NCBI GenBank assembly: GCA_013298695.1 | Contig: JAAFIS010000010.1 | Location: 93,136-157,135 of the forward strand | Direction: 5' to 3' | From: Betaproteobacteria bacterium | GTDB lineage: Bacteria > Pseudomonadota > Gammaproteobacteria > Burkholderiales > Casimicrobiaceae | DNA length: 64,000 nucleotides | In this document: piece after piece, positions 16,016-25,102 of the stretch | Numbering within the stretch: the first letter of the stretch is position 1 | Layout: each line of letters begins with the position of its first letter | Notes under the pieces: generated by a model | The model's input: only the letters and a program-made list of their open reading frames with translations | What the model was told of the DNA's origin: nothing | Databases searched by the model: none | Position numbers and translations under genes: made by a program

Positions 16016-17554
16016 TCATCGAAGCGAGGCGCCCGCCCACATCTTCCGCTGCAACAACAGCGATTGCCGATAGCGATCATCTCCGGTGTGGCCCTCGAGA
16101 TTTACGAGGATCGCGTTGAACAGCGTCAAACCAATTCGATCGGCGGTTTCGAGCGGCCCTTCGAGATGATTCACACCGAGTTTCATTGCGGTATCCACGC
16201 CGGCCGCGTCTGCAACTTTTTGCAACACTGCATCCGCGCCTTCGTTTGCCAACATCGCCAGTGTTCGCCCAATGATCATGCCGGGGACGTCATCAATGAT
16301 CGACACTTCAACGCTAATCGCGCGGAAGAGGCCAACCGCGTCGGCGAGCGCGGCAGTGGTCGTCGCGTCGCCGCGCGCAAGCGCCACTCGGCGCGTTAGC
16401 GTGAAATCACGCGCGAGGTCGAGCGTCACGACGTTCGGCAAGTCGTCTTCAAACGCGATTTGGGTCGCGCTGCGTCCATCGTTTAGGCAGAGCGTTGCAT
16501 TGCCCACGCGAAGCTGGCCTGCACCGTACGGATCATCTTCCTTCCGCGATTGCACTTTGATGCCTGCCGCTTTGATGCGATCCACTAGAGGATCGAGCGC
16601 ATCGGACTCCGTTAAATATTGCACCATCGTTGGGGCCGGACCAAACGGCGACGCGGGCGGCGTTGGCACGCCTTCCGGATACGAATAAAAGCCGCGCCCC
16701 GATTTCCTGCCAAGCATGCGACCGGCAACCATTTCTTCTTGCGTCAGGCTTGGGCGAAAGCGTGAGTCTTGAAAATACGCGTTCCACACGCTCTTTGTCA
16801 CCGCTAAATTCACGTCAAGTCCGATTAGATCAAGCAGCTCGAACGCGCCCATTTTGAAACCGCCCGCCTCGCGCAGCACGAGATCAATCGTTGCTACGTC
16901 TGCACCACCCGCTTCAAGCACGCGAAGCGCTTCGCCGTAAAACGGGCGAGCGACTCGGTTCACAATAAAACCTGGCGAAGATTTACAACGCACCGGCGTC
17001 TTTTTCCACTCGCGCGCAGCCGCCTCAACGCGATTCATCGCGTCGTCGCCGGTTAGTTGTCCAGCAACCACTTCAACCAGCGGCAGGATGGGAGCGGGAT
17101 TAAAAAAGTGCATGCCAACGACGTGCTCTGGACGCGTGAGGCCCGCCGCAATCGCAGTAATGGAAATCGAAGACGTGTTGCTCGCGAAAATCGTCCCGTC
17201 ACCGCATACCGTTTCCAGCGTTTTGAACAACGTTTGTTTTGCGCCTAAGTCTTCAACGATCGCCTCGATCACCAAGTCGCAATCGTGGAAATCGTTCAAG
17301 TCAACGACTGATTTCACTCGCGCCGCCGCGTTGGTGGCTTCCTCGGCACTTAGTTTGCCCTTAGCGGCGAGTGCTTTAAGCGCTTCGGTGTTGCGGGTAA
17401 TCGCTGCGTTCGCTGCACCATCGCGCGCATCAAAGAGTTTGACTGAGCAGCCCGCCTGCGCCGCGACCTGCGCGATGCCCGCGCCCATCGTTCCGGCGCC
17501 GATCACACCGACGATTTGAAACTGCGCCGAGGCGCTCCCAGTTGCAACATTCAT
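16016..17554 (-). CDS. paaH: 3-hydroxyadipyl-CoA dehydrogenase PaaH
   Basis: About 512 residues. The N-terminal Rossmann motif is GVIGAGTMGAGIAQVAAQAG, with the 3-hydroxyacyl-CoA dehydrogenase segment EHVVGMHFFNPAPILPLVEV following. A second dehydrogenase C-domain ends the protein (AMKLGVNHLEGPLETADRIG), which gives the two-module length typical of PaaH/PaaC. It oxidises 3-hydroxyadipyl-CoA with NAD+. The ATG at 17554 is preferred to the longer frame from 17584, which adds a hydrophobic stretch not expected for this cytosolic enzyme. First gene of the paaH-paaI-paaK run. Confidence 0.92.
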   Translation of the reverse strand: MNVATGSASAQFQIVGVIGAGTMGAGIAQVAAQAGCSVKLFDARDGAANAAITRNTEALKALAAKGKLSAEEATNAAARVKSVVDLNDFHDCDLVIEAIVEDLGAKQTLFKTLETVCGDGTIFASNTSSISITAIAAGLTRPEHVVGMHFFNPAPILPLVEVVAGQLTGDDAMNRVEAAAREWKKTPVRCKSSPGFIVNRVARPFYGEALRVLEAGGADVATIDLVLREAGGFKMGAFELLDLIGLDVNLAVTKSVWNAYFQDSRFRPSLTQEEMVAGRMLGRKSGRGFYSYPEGVPTPPASPFGPAPTMVQYLTESDALDPLVDRIKAAGIKVQSRKEDDPYGAGQLRVGNATLCLNDGRSATQIAFEDDLPNVVTLDLARDFTLTRRVALARGDATTTAALADAVGLFRAISVEVSIIDDVPGMIIGRTLAMLANEGADAVLQKVADAAGVDTAMKLGVNHLEGPLETADRIGLTLFNAILVNLEGHTGDDRYRQSLLLQRKMWAGASLR

Positions 17555-17675
17555 GGAGGACGCAAACAAAAAAATCAGGATCAATCGATGCTATCGCAGC
17601 TAAAACAGCAGCGACGTTTGTGCTCGCAGGAAATACAATTTACAGCGGTTGTGCCGAAATAGCTCAACGCTTTAG

Positions 17676-17758
17676 CGACAATTCCTGTGTGCCGTAGCGA
17701 CGATTAACTCTAGGCTCGAAAAATTTGTTTTTCGTTCTCATCGCCCAATTAAAACGGG
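17676..17758. repeat. Paired-palindrome element, copy 3 (upstream of cmk)
   Basis: Clear palindrome at 17742-17758 (GCCCAATTAAAACGGGC). A degenerate partner at about 17676-17692 keeps CAATT and the final GC. Centres are 66 bp apart, and TCGAAA (17715-17720) lies exactly at the midpoint. It ends about 20 bp before the cmk ATG. Confidence 0.6.
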
Positions 17759-17777
17759 CTTATACGTTTTAGGTTGT

Positions 17778-18446
17778 ATGTCTATTCTTCACGTGCTAGC
17801 TATCGATGGGCCGGTTGCTTCCGGCAAAGGCACCGTCGCGCGCGCGGTCGCATCAGCGCTCGGTTTTCACTTGCTTGATTCTGGCGCGATTTATCGGGCG
17901 TTTGCGCTTTCGTGTTTGCAAAAGAAAACTAACGTAAGTGAAATCAATAGCTTATCGATAGAAGCTAAAGCACTTTCTCTGGAATTTTCTGGCGAATTGG
18001 TGATCGTGAACGGCGCAGATGCCACCAATGAAATTCGCACCGAAGCCGTCGGAATGCTTGCTTCACAACTATCCGCGATTCCGGAAGTTCGCACGGGTTT
18101 GCTCGAGCGGCAACGTGCCTTTGCGAGAGCGCCGGGGCTCGTAGCGGACGGCCGCGACATGGGAACCGTGGTTTTCCCCGGCGCGCAACTCAAAGTATTT
18201 CTCACTGCGACAGCGGAAGTGCGCGGCGTGCGGCGGTTCAACCAGCTCGCGAAGTCCGCAAACGCTACAACACCGCCGCTCGCGCAAGTTGTCGCGCAAA
18301 TCCGCCAGCGCGACGACCAAGACAAATCGCGCCCAATCGCGCCGCTGCAACCCGCGAACGACGCCATCGTTATCGACAACGCGCTCCAATCTAAACACGA
18401 AACGACTGCGGCAGTTTTGGCGCTTTGGGCGTTGCGCGGCCGATAA
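17778..18446 (+). CDS. cmk: Cytidylate kinase
   Basis: A 222-residue CMP/dCMP kinase. The P-loop is IDGPVASGKGTVARAVA (9-25), followed by FHLLDSGAIYRAFAL (nucleotide binding), LVADGRDMGTVVFPGA and KVFLTATAEVRGVRR. It makes CDP from CMP with ATP. In most Betaproteobacteria cmk directly precedes rpsA; here about 1.5 kb, including a secreted-protein gene, separates them. A palindrome of the dispersed family ends about 20 bp before the start. Confidence 0.95.
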   Translation: MSILHVLAIDGPVASGKGTVARAVASALGFHLLDSGAIYRAFALSCLQKKTNVSEINSLSIEAKALSLEFSGELVIVNGADATNEIRTEAVGMLASQLSAIPEVRTGLLERQRAFARAPGLVADGRDMGTVVFPGAQLKVFLTATAEVRGVRRFNQLAKSANATTPPLAQVVAQIRQRDDQDKSRPIAPLQPANDAIVIDNALQSKHETTAAVLALWALRGR

Positions 18447-18569
18447 CCGTTCAGCTACCCTGTTTGCCGAAACTCCCCCGCTGCGGAAAACGCTGACACA
18501 TATCGTCGACGCTTTACGTTTATACGTTTAGGTATTCCAACGTTAATTCGCGAAGCAAAAGGGGATTTC

Positions 18570-19499
18570 ATGAACACTGAAAAATCACGCGGCCGCCGCG
18601 TGTGGAGATTGATCGGCACCGCGCTACTCGTCGGAGGCGTGCTTGGCCTGTGCGCGGGTTCGATTTCGGCACAAACTTGTCCGTTTGAGGACGGCAATTC
18701 GGCACTCACCCGCGAAGGTCTTGTGCTGACGCGATATGCGCTCGGCCTTCGCGGCGCGCCTTTGGTCGCCGGAACCGACTTTGCGGCTGCGGACGCTCCG
18801 ACCGTTGAGGCAACGATCCTTTGCCCGAGCTGCGGGCTTGACATCAACGGCAGCGGTGGTTTTGATGTCGTGGATGCAACGATCATCAGTCGCAAACTAG
18901 CGGGGTTGAAAGGCGACGCGCTGACCGACGGCCTCGCGCTCGGCAGCGGCACGCGCAACACGCCGGCTGCGGTGAACTCATTTTTGCTTGCGGGATGCGG
19001 GGCAACCGGCGGCACTGTGACGAGTATCACCGCCGGAACGGGGTTGAGCGGTGGGACCATTACGGCAAGCGGAACTATCGCAATTGCGCCGGGTGGGGTG
19101 GGTGGCACTCAGTTGGCGAATGGCTCGGTCACGCTACAAAAACTACTTGACGGCGACAACTCGGCGGCGGGGTATTTGTTATCCGCTACCGGATCTACTG
19201 CAAGCGGTTCGCTAACGTGGGTCGCACCGCCCGCGTTGAGTTGCGTGAACGCGCCGAGCGATACTACAACTGTCGCTGCGGAAAGTTCCGGTTGCGCAAC
19301 TTCCGTGTGCCCCGCAGGCACGACTGTCGTGAGCGGTGGAAAAAATGCTGCAAGTTGGACCAGCGACGCCGCGCTCGCCTATAGCGCACAGACCAGCAAC
19401 TTTGCATCTGGCAACGGCTGGCGTGTGTGTTATTTCAACAGGGCTGCCTCTGGGAGCACAACCTTTACTGTCAACGCGCGCTGCTGCAAAGTCGACTGA
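18570..19499 (+). CDS. Secreted protein with dockerin-like repeats and a tail-fibre-like segment
   Basis: 309 residues. A signal peptide is evident (LIGTALLVGGVLGLCAGSISAQ). Residues about 36-60 (NSALTREGLVLTRYALGLRG) and 90-117 (LDINGSGGFDVVDATIISRK then LAGLKG) form a pair like type I dockerin repeats: a DxNxxGxxD calcium-loop-like stretch followed by a helix ending in Arg-x-Leu-x-Gly-Leu. Next is a Gly/Thr-rich TSITAGTGLSGGTITASGT segment like those in phage tail fibres. The last 90 residues have six cysteines, suggesting disulfides. I know no function for this architecture. It sits between cmk and rpsA on the same strand. Confidence 0.7.
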   Translation: MNTEKSRGRRVWRLIGTALLVGGVLGLCAGSISAQTCPFEDGNSALTREGLVLTRYALGLRGAPLVAGTDFAAADAPTVEATILCPSCGLDINGSGGFDVVDATIISRKLAGLKGDALTDGLALGSGTRNTPAAVNSFLLAGCGATGGTVTSITAGTGLSGGTITASGTIAIAPGGVGGTQLANGSVTLQKLLDGDNSAAGYLLSATGSTASGSLTWVAPPALSCVNAPSDTTTVAAESSGCATSVCPAGTTVVSGGKNAASWTSDAALAYSAQTSNFASGNGWRVCYFNRAASGSTTFTVNARCCKVD

Positions 19500-19535
19500 G
19501 GTCACACCGTTTCATTGCGCTAGCTTCATGAGCTA

Positions 19536-19622
19536 TCGCCCATTAAATTGGGCTATTCATACGATTTAATATGAATAGCAATGTAATTCGTAGAATTCAT
19601 GCTCGCCCAACCCTATTGGGTC
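19536..19622. repeat. Paired-palindrome element, copy 4 (upstream of rpsA)
   Basis: Cores at 19538-19553 (GCCCATTAAATTGGGC) and 19605-19621 (GCCCAACCCTATTGGGT), centres about 67 bp apart, AT-rich spacer. The midpoint hexamer is not recognisable in this copy. Confidence 0.75.
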
Positions 19623-19708
19623 TGTAGACTATTTTCTGTTGCTAGTTTCAACAAATTTTTCGCCCAAACGAACCTTGGCGATCCGACGTAGACTGCTGCG
19701 CTAAGCGT

Positions 19709-19737
19709 TTGATTGAAAAGGGAAATTCCCGTACAAT
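19709..19737 (+). promoter_or_regulatory. Probable sigma-70 promoter for rpsA
   Basis: TTGATT (19709-19714), a 17-bp spacer, then TACAAT (19732-19737). The spacer contains a perfect 11-bp palindrome GGGAAATTCCC (19719-19729) that could be an operator. Confidence 0.5.
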
Positions 19738-19989
19738 ACAGGTTCGTTTTGAACAGATGGCGACCGTAGTTTTTGCCAACGTTCATTCGAAAAAATCCGC
19801 AGGGGCGCAGCGTTATCAGGATCGCGGCGTCAATACCAATTTCAGTGTGGCGATACATGCGCGTTATCTGTTCAACAGGCTCGCGCGCCCGAGTTGCTCA
19901 CTGCAGTGGGTCACCTGTATTTTTTGATTCCTGACCAGCCTCTACGTCATTGCAATTTCGCGATGAAGAGAGCTTATGAAAGTTACTTA

Positions 19990-21684
19990 ATGTCCATAGT
20001 TCAAGAATCCTTCGCAACGATGTTCGAGGAATCCCTCGGCCGTCAGGAAATGCGTCAAGGTGAAGTCATCACGGCTGAAGTGGTGCGCGTCGAATACAAC
20101 GTAGTCGTTGTCAACGCCGGTCTCAAGTCTGAGGCTTACGTTCCAATTGAAGAATTTAAAAATGATCGCGGCGAAGTTGATGTTAAAGCCGGTGATTTCA
20201 TTCAGGTAGCGATCGAATCCGTAGAAAACGGTTTCGGCGAAACCAAACTCTCGCGCGACAAGGCCAAGCGCCTCGCGTCGTGGTATTTCCTAGAAAACGC
20301 AATGAACCAGGGCGATATCGTCTCGGGTCTCGTCGTTGGCAAAGTCAAAGGCGGTTTGACCGTGATGACCCACGGCGTACGCGCCTTCCTTCCTGGCTCG
20401 CTCGTTGACATGCGTCCGATCAAGGATACGTCGCCTTACGAAGGCAAAGAGCTTGATTTCAAAGTCATCAAGCTCGACAAGAAGCGCAACAACGTGGTGG
20501 TATCGCGTCGCGCGGTGCTCGAAGTATCCATGGGTGCGGAGCGCGAAAAGCTCCTCTCCACGCTGCAAGAAGGCTCAACCGTTACCGGAACCGTCAAGAA
20601 CATCACCGACTACGGCGCGTTCGTGGATCTGGGCGGCATCGACGGCTTGTTGCACATCACCGATTTGGCATGGCGTCGCGTCAAGCATCCTTCGGAAGTG
20701 CTCACGGTCGGTCAAGAAGTGTCGGCCAAGGTCCTCAAGTTCGATCAAGACAAAAACCGTGTATCGCTCGGCCTCAAGCAATTGGGTGACGATCCGTGGG
20801 TTGGTCTTGCACGTCGCTACCCAGCAGGCACGCGTCTGTTCGGTAAAGTCACCAACATCACCGATTACGGCGCGTTCGTTGAGATCGATTCCGGTATCGA
20901 AGGTTTGGTGCACGTCTCCGAAATGGATTGGACCAACAAGAACGTCGCACCAAGCAAAGTCGTTTCGCTCGGTGACGAAGTAGAAGTGATGATCCTTGAA
21001 ATCGACGAAGATCGTCGTCGTATTTCGCTCGGCATCAAACAGTGTCAGCCTAATCCGTGGGAAGAGTTCTCGTCCAACTACAAGAAGGGCGATAAAGTTT
21101 CCGGCGCGATTAAGTCGATCACCGATTTCGGCGTGTTCATCGGTTTGCCAGGCGGCATCGATGGCCTCATTCACCTCTCCGATCTTTCGTGGACTGTTCC
21201 CGGCGAAACCGCCGTGCGCGATTTCAAGAAGGGTCAAGAAGTGGAAGCCGCTGTTCTCGGAATTGACACCGAGCGCGAGCGTATTTCGCTCGGCATCAAG
21301 CAGCTCGATGGCGATCCGTTCAACAACTACACGGCAATGAACGACAAAGGTGCGATCGTTAACGGCGTGGTGAAAACGGTTGACGCTAAAGGCGCGGTTG
21401 TTACGCTTGAAGGCGAAGTTGAAGGCTACCTGCGTGTGTCCGAGATCGCTCGTGAGCGCGTGGAAGATGCATCGACTCGCTTGAAAGAGGGCGAAACCGT
21501 TGAAGTCATGATCATCAACGTGGATCGCAAAACGCGCAACATCAGCTTGTCGATCAAAGCGAAAGATTCTGCCGAAGAAACCGCAGCGATTCGTGCACAC
21601 GCCAAAGAAGAAACGGCAGCAAGCTCTGGCTTGGCTGGCTTGGGCGCGTTGCTTAAGTCGAAAACGTCTGACAAGAACGAGTAA
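19990..21684 (+). CDS. rpsA: 30S ribosomal protein S1
   Basis: 564 residues with six S1 RNA-binding repeats. Repeats 3-6 show the [21 protein letters not shown] pattern and its variants ([40 protein letters not shown]). The N-terminus from the ATG at 19990 ([20 protein letters not shown]) matches S1 proteins; the longer frame from 19894 adds an unrelated stretch. S1 binds mRNA leaders and the 30S subunit through its first two repeats. It is followed by a terminator-like hairpin and then ihfB and lapB, the usual order. Confidence 0.97.
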   Translation: MSIVQESFATMFEESLGRQEMRQGEVITAEVVRVEYNVVVVNAGLKSEAYVPIEEFKNDRGEVDVKAGDFIQVAIESVENGFGETKLSRDKAKRLASWYFLENAMNQGDIVSGLVVGKVKGGLTVMTHGVRAFLPGSLVDMRPIKDTSPYEGKELDFKVIKLDKKRNNVVVSRRAVLEVSMGAEREKLLSTLQEGSTVTGTVKNITDYGAFVDLGGIDGLLHITDLAWRRVKHPSEVLTVGQEVSAKVLKFDQDKNRVSLGLKQLGDDPWVGLARRYPAGTRLFGKVTNITDYGAFVEIDSGIEGLVHVSEMDWTNKNVAPSKVVSLGDEVEVMILEIDEDRRRISLGIKQCQPNPWEEFSSNYKKGDKVSGAIKSITDFGVFIGLPGGIDGLIHLSDLSWTVPGETAVRDFKKGQEVEAAVLGIDTERERISLGIKQLDGDPFNNYTAMNDKGAIVNGVVKTVDAKGAVVTLEGEVEGYLRVSEIARERVEDASTRLKEGETVEVMIINVDRKTRNISLSIKAKDSAEETAAIRAHAKEETAASSGLAGLGALLKSKTSDKNE

Positions 21685-21742
21685 TTTCTCACTTGTAAGC
21701 GTGCTTTAAGACCGCGTTCGCGCGGGTTTAAAGATTTGAGGA

Positions 21743-21766
21743 AGAGGGCGGCAATGCCCTCTTTTT
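21743..21766 (+). terminator. Rho-independent terminator after rpsA
   Basis: Stem AGAGGGC (21743-21749) pairs with GCCCTCT (21756-21762) across a six-base loop, followed by a T run. It lies 59 bp after the rpsA stop and 66 bp before ihfB. A smaller CCGCG-TTCG-CGCGG hairpin precedes it at 21712-21725. Confidence 0.8.
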
Positions 21767-21832
21767 CTGAATAAACTCTGTACGCAGTGTTTATCCAGAA
21801 ATAAGACGTAACCCGAGGGGAGTGGTAGTAAC

Positions 21833-22141
21833 GTGACTCGTTCCACGCTGATTGCACGCCTGACTGAGCGCTTCCCCCACTTGATGGGCCGCGATACCGA
21901 AATTGCGGTTCGCCTCATCCTAGAAGCCGTAGGCGACGCGCTTGCGCAAGGCTCGCGTGTCGAAGTGCGTGGGTTCGGGAGCTTCGCGCTTTCACATCGC
22001 CCGCCGCGTGTGGGTCGAAATCCAAAGTCCGGCGAACAGGTCACCGTTCCTGCGAAACACGTGCCTCATTTCAAACCGGGCAAAGAACTGCGCGAACGGG
22101 TCGACGCGCAGCTCACCAATGGCATCGCTCCGTTGAAATAG
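21833..22141 (+). CDS. ihfB: Integration host factor subunit beta
   Basis: A 102-residue HU/IHF-family DNA-bending protein. It has the IHF-beta N-terminus ([16 protein letters not shown]), [20 protein letters not shown] and the [11 protein letters not shown] beta-arm with its intercalating proline, then [12 protein letters not shown]. It starts with GTG after an AGGGGAG ribosome-binding site. With IhfA it bends DNA in replication, recombination and promoter control. It lies 13 bp before lapB, so the two are likely cotranscribed. Confidence 0.95.
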   Translation: MTRSTLIARLTERFPHLMGRDTEIAVRLILEAVGDALAQGSRVEVRGFGSFALSHRPPRVGRNPKSGEQVTVPAKHVPHFKPGKELRERVDAQLTNGIAPLK

Positions 22142-22154
22142 TTAGACTTCGTCG

Positions 22155-23315
22155 ATGGAAATTGAAACCTGGTGGCTCCTGGTCGGAGCCATTGTTTTTT
22201 TTGCGCTGGGCTGGTTTGCTGCTCGCATCGACATTCGCTATGTAATGCGCGATGCCCGTGCACTGCCAAGCGCATATTTTCGCGGTCTTAACTATTTGCT
22301 TCGCCAAGAAAACGACAAAGCGGTTGAAAGCTTCGTCGATGTGTCGCGCCGTGATCCCTATGCGCTTGATCTTCAGCTTGCGCTAGGCAGCTTGTTTCGC
22401 AGACAAGGCCGACTCGCGGACGCGACTGCCATTCACCAATCGCTGGTGGATCGCCACGACCTTCCAAAAGAAAAACGTGACCTCGCTTTGTTTGAATTGG
22501 CTCAAGATTTTCACGCGTCCGGACTCTTCGACCGCGCAGAAACGCTCTATGAACAGCTTGAGGGCACGGCGTTTGAGGCCGAGGCGCTGACCAAGCTTGC
22601 TGCCGTTCTTGAGCAGGAAAAAGAATGGGCGAAAGTCGTTGCTGTCCGCACGCGGATCGAGAAGCTCAATCGTGAGCCTCAGGGCAAGTTAATCGCGCAG
22701 TGCTACTGCGAACTTGCCGATGTGGCGCTTGCGAAAAATGATCTCGCCGTCGTGCATGAAAACCTAGCGCTTGCCAATTCATTCAATCGAAACTGTGGTC
22801 GGGCGAAACTGTTGTCGTTTCGCGCTGCGGTGAGAGCAGCCGATGTGCCGGGTGGCAAAGCTGCGCTCGAAGAATTAGCGCGAGTGCAGCCCGAATTGCT
22901 CCCGTTGGTGTCGGATGAAGTGATCACACTATGGTCGGGTGAAAGCCCGCAAACCGCAGTTGAACAATTAGCGTCGGCGCAAAGAAATGCGCCGTCTTCA
23001 ATTGGTTTGAGTAAGTTAATCGACGCGTCTACAAAATATGAAGGCAGCCCCAAAGCAATGGGGCGATTGCGCGCAGAGCTTCAACGTAATCCATCTGCCC
23101 GGGAAGTTGCGAAACTGCTCGATATGGAAAGCGCGCAGCGCGACGAGACTTCGGGTTTGCTGCTTAAAGAATCGGCTGAGCTGCTTCGTCGCGCTACTGA
23201 AAAAACGCCCGGATATCACTGCGCCCACTGCGGTTTTCGTGCACCGCGCTACTACTGGAAATGTCCCGGTTGTAATACTTGGGAAGCGTTTAAAGCAACG
23301 CCACTCGGCTCCTAA
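22155..23315 (+). CDS. lapB: Lipopolysaccharide assembly protein B (TPR and rubredoxin-like)
   Basis: 386 residues. One N-terminal membrane anchor (WWLLVGAIVFFALGWFAARI) is followed by the DARALPSAYFRGLNYLL segment and several TPR repeats across the middle. The C-terminus has a rubredoxin-type knuckle pair, YHCAHCGFRAPRYYWKCPGC. LapB (YciM) works with FtsH at the inner membrane to control LpxC turnover and so LPS synthesis. The order ihfB-lapB is conserved in Proteobacteria. Confidence 0.93.
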   Translation: MEIETWWLLVGAIVFFALGWFAARIDIRYVMRDARALPSAYFRGLNYLLRQENDKAVESFVDVSRRDPYALDLQLALGSLFRRQGRLADATAIHQSLVDRHDLPKEKRDLALFELAQDFHASGLFDRAETLYEQLEGTAFEAEALTKLAAVLEQEKEWAKVVAVRTRIEKLNREPQGKLIAQCYCELADVALAKNDLAVVHENLALANSFNRNCGRAKLLSFRAAVRAADVPGGKAALEELARVQPELLPLVSDEVITLWSGESPQTAVEQLASAQRNAPSSIGLSKLIDASTKYEGSPKAMGRLRAELQRNPSAREVAKLLDMESAQRDETSGLLLKESAELLRRATEKTPGYHCAHCGFRAPRYYWKCPGCNTWEAFKATPLGS

Positions 23316-23363
23316 GCGCTTAATGTTTTCTCTGAGCTAACCGCTGTAAGATATTGTTTACCA

Positions 23364-24752
23364 ATGGCAAATCTTGCAAATAAATCTACAAAAACAGTCT
23401 ACGTCTGTCGCGAGTGCGGGGAGTCAACGCCAAAATGGCAAGGGCAATGCCCGTCTTGTTCAGCTTGGAATACTCTCGAAGAAACAGCGGTAGCAACCAA
23501 TACCAGTTCTGGCGGGTTCGCCCAGAAGAATAGGGCGGTTACGTCGAAATCTGGAAAGATTTTGAAGCTCTCCGACGTTCGTATGGAAGACGTCACGCGG
23601 TGGCCAACCGGCTCCACTGAGATGGATCGTGCGCTTGGCGGTGGGCTGGTTCCCGGTGCGGTCATTTTGATCGGCGGTGATCCAGGAATTGGGAAATCGA
23701 CGCTCACACTGCAAGTTATCGCTGCGATTTCAGAAAACCGTCCTGCCCTTTATGTCACCGGCGAAGAGTCCAGCGCCCAGGTCGCAAGTCGCGCGCAGCG
23801 ACTCGACCTGCCGCTTGAGTCGATTCATGTGCTCGCCGAAACCGGCTTAGAAACGATCCTCTCGCATGTCGGTCAGGCGAAGCCGCAAGTCGTCGTAATC
23901 GACTCCATACAAACGCTCTACAGCGAACAATTCAACTCCGCGCCCGGCTCTGTCGTGCAGGTGCGCGAGTGCGCCGCCGAACTGGTGCGCTATGCGAAGG
24001 CCAACGGCGTTTCGATCCTAATCGTCGGGCACGTCACTAAAGAAGGCTCGATTGCGGGGCCGCGCGTGCTCGAGCATTTGGTCGACACCGTGATTTATTT
24101 CGAAGGCGAAGCGGGCTCAAATATCCGCATCATTCGCGCGCTCAAAAACCGTTTCGGCGCAGCCAACGAAATCGGCGTTTTCAGCATGACTGAGAATGGG
24201 TTGCGCGGTGTGGCAAATCCCTCCGTGTTGTTTCTGCACAATTCGCAACAACAAGCCTCTGGCAACGTCGTTTTTGCGGCGATTGAAGGCTCACGGCCGC
24301 TGTTGGTTCAGATCCAGGCACTGGTCGACCGCACCGCTGGCAACCCGCGACGCGTATGCAACGGCGTCGACAGCCAACGTCTCGCAATGCTGCTCGCCGT
24401 CATGAACCGGCATTTGGGATCAAACCTCGGCGGCTTTGATGTGTTCGTCAACGTTGTCGGCGGTTTAACGGTCGACGAACCCGCAGCAGATCTACCCATC
24501 ATCGCGGCAATCTGGTCATCGCTCACCGGAAAAGTAGTGCCATCAAACACGGTTTTGTTTGGTGAAGTAGGGCTCGGCGGCGAGGTGAGGCCGGTCGTTG
24601 GCGGCGCAATTCGCGTCGCGGAAGCCGAAAAACTTGGATTTAACCGCGTCGTCTGTGGCGACGTCGGACGCGGAGCGCGCAGCAAAGCCGAGCTAGCGAT
24701 CGAAGTCGTCAATCGAGTCGATCGAGCCGTTGAGTTTCTGCGCGGGGATTAG
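23364..24752 (+). CDS. radA: DNA repair protein RadA
   Basis: A 462-residue RecA-like ATPase. The N-terminal C4 zinc finger is VCRECGESTPKWQGQCPSC, Walker A is LIGGDPGIGKSTLTLQ, and the RadA-specific KNRFG motif occurs in RALKNRFGAANE. The C-terminal Lon-protease-like domain has VVGGLTVDEPAADLPI and GEVGLGGEVRPV. RadA promotes branch migration and three-strand extension in homologous recombination. It follows lapB by 48 bp on the same strand and may end that operon. Confidence 0.96.
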   Translation: MANLANKSTKTVYVCRECGESTPKWQGQCPSCSAWNTLEETAVATNTSSGGFAQKNRAVTSKSGKILKLSDVRMEDVTRWPTGSTEMDRALGGGLVPGAVILIGGDPGIGKSTLTLQVIAAISENRPALYVTGEESSAQVASRAQRLDLPLESIHVLAETGLETILSHVGQAKPQVVVIDSIQTLYSEQFNSAPGSVVQVRECAAELVRYAKANGVSILIVGHVTKEGSIAGPRVLEHLVDTVIYFEGEAGSNIRIIRALKNRFGAANEIGVFSMTENGLRGVANPSVLFLHNSQQQASGNVVFAAIEGSRPLLVQIQALVDRTAGNPRRVCNGVDSQRLAMLLAVMNRHLGSNLGGFDVFVNVVGGLTVDEPAADLPIIAAIWSSLTGKVVPSNTVLFGEVGLGGEVRPVVGGAIRVAEAEKLGFNRVVCGDVGRGARSKAELAIEVVNRVDRAVEFLRGD

Positions 24753-25102
24753 CGGATAGCGCCCAGAGATAGCCCGCGCGGCTGGGCCGTTCCCGCAAAG
24801 GCGGCAATCAGCCCCGCACCAACGACCGCGCTTTCGCTTCGAGGGGTTATTTGGAAGACTGCTTTGGCTTGAGGAGCACATGAGATTCGTATTTGAAGCA
24901 CCGAGCGCAAATATATCGAGAATTTATATTATGTTAAATATCTTATAGTGATCGCGGGGTTTAGTCTGTAAACCGCGCCTGCAAATTTGGAAACGAACTC
25001 CGATGTTCTAAATCAATGCAACTACTCAGCGCCTTCGTCACTCGTTACACTTCATAACATCGTGCTCGTCAGCGCGTTCATCCCTAGAGCAACACAGCCC
25101 AC
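24753..25102. other. 350-bp gap between radA and the PilZ-like gene
   Basis: No gene seen. An AT-rich stretch occupies about 24903-24948 and probably holds the promoter of the next gene, though I could not fix both promoter hexamers. A hairpin of GGTTTA and TAAACC lies at 24958-24974. Confidence 0.5.

Larger units (their letters stand above)
19500..19989. other. 490-bp leader region upstream of rpsA
   Basis: No convincing gene. It holds paired-palindrome copy 4 (19536-19622), a sigma-70-like promoter (19709-19737) and a leader of roughly 245 bases before rpsA. A frame from 19709 (72 residues) has no recognisable features and is not supported. Confidence 0.6.

Noticed and set aside
18570..19499. 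Prophage tail-fibre gene
   Set aside because: Only one short segment looks fibre-like. It has a signal peptide and dockerin-like repeats, and no phage genes are nearby.
19709..19927. 72-codon ORF upstream of rpsA
   Set aside because: No ribosome-binding site or domain; it starts inside the proposed promoter.
20575..21600. 341-codon open frame on the minus strand
   Set aside because: Antisense to rpsA; its repeating pattern only mirrors the S1 repeats.
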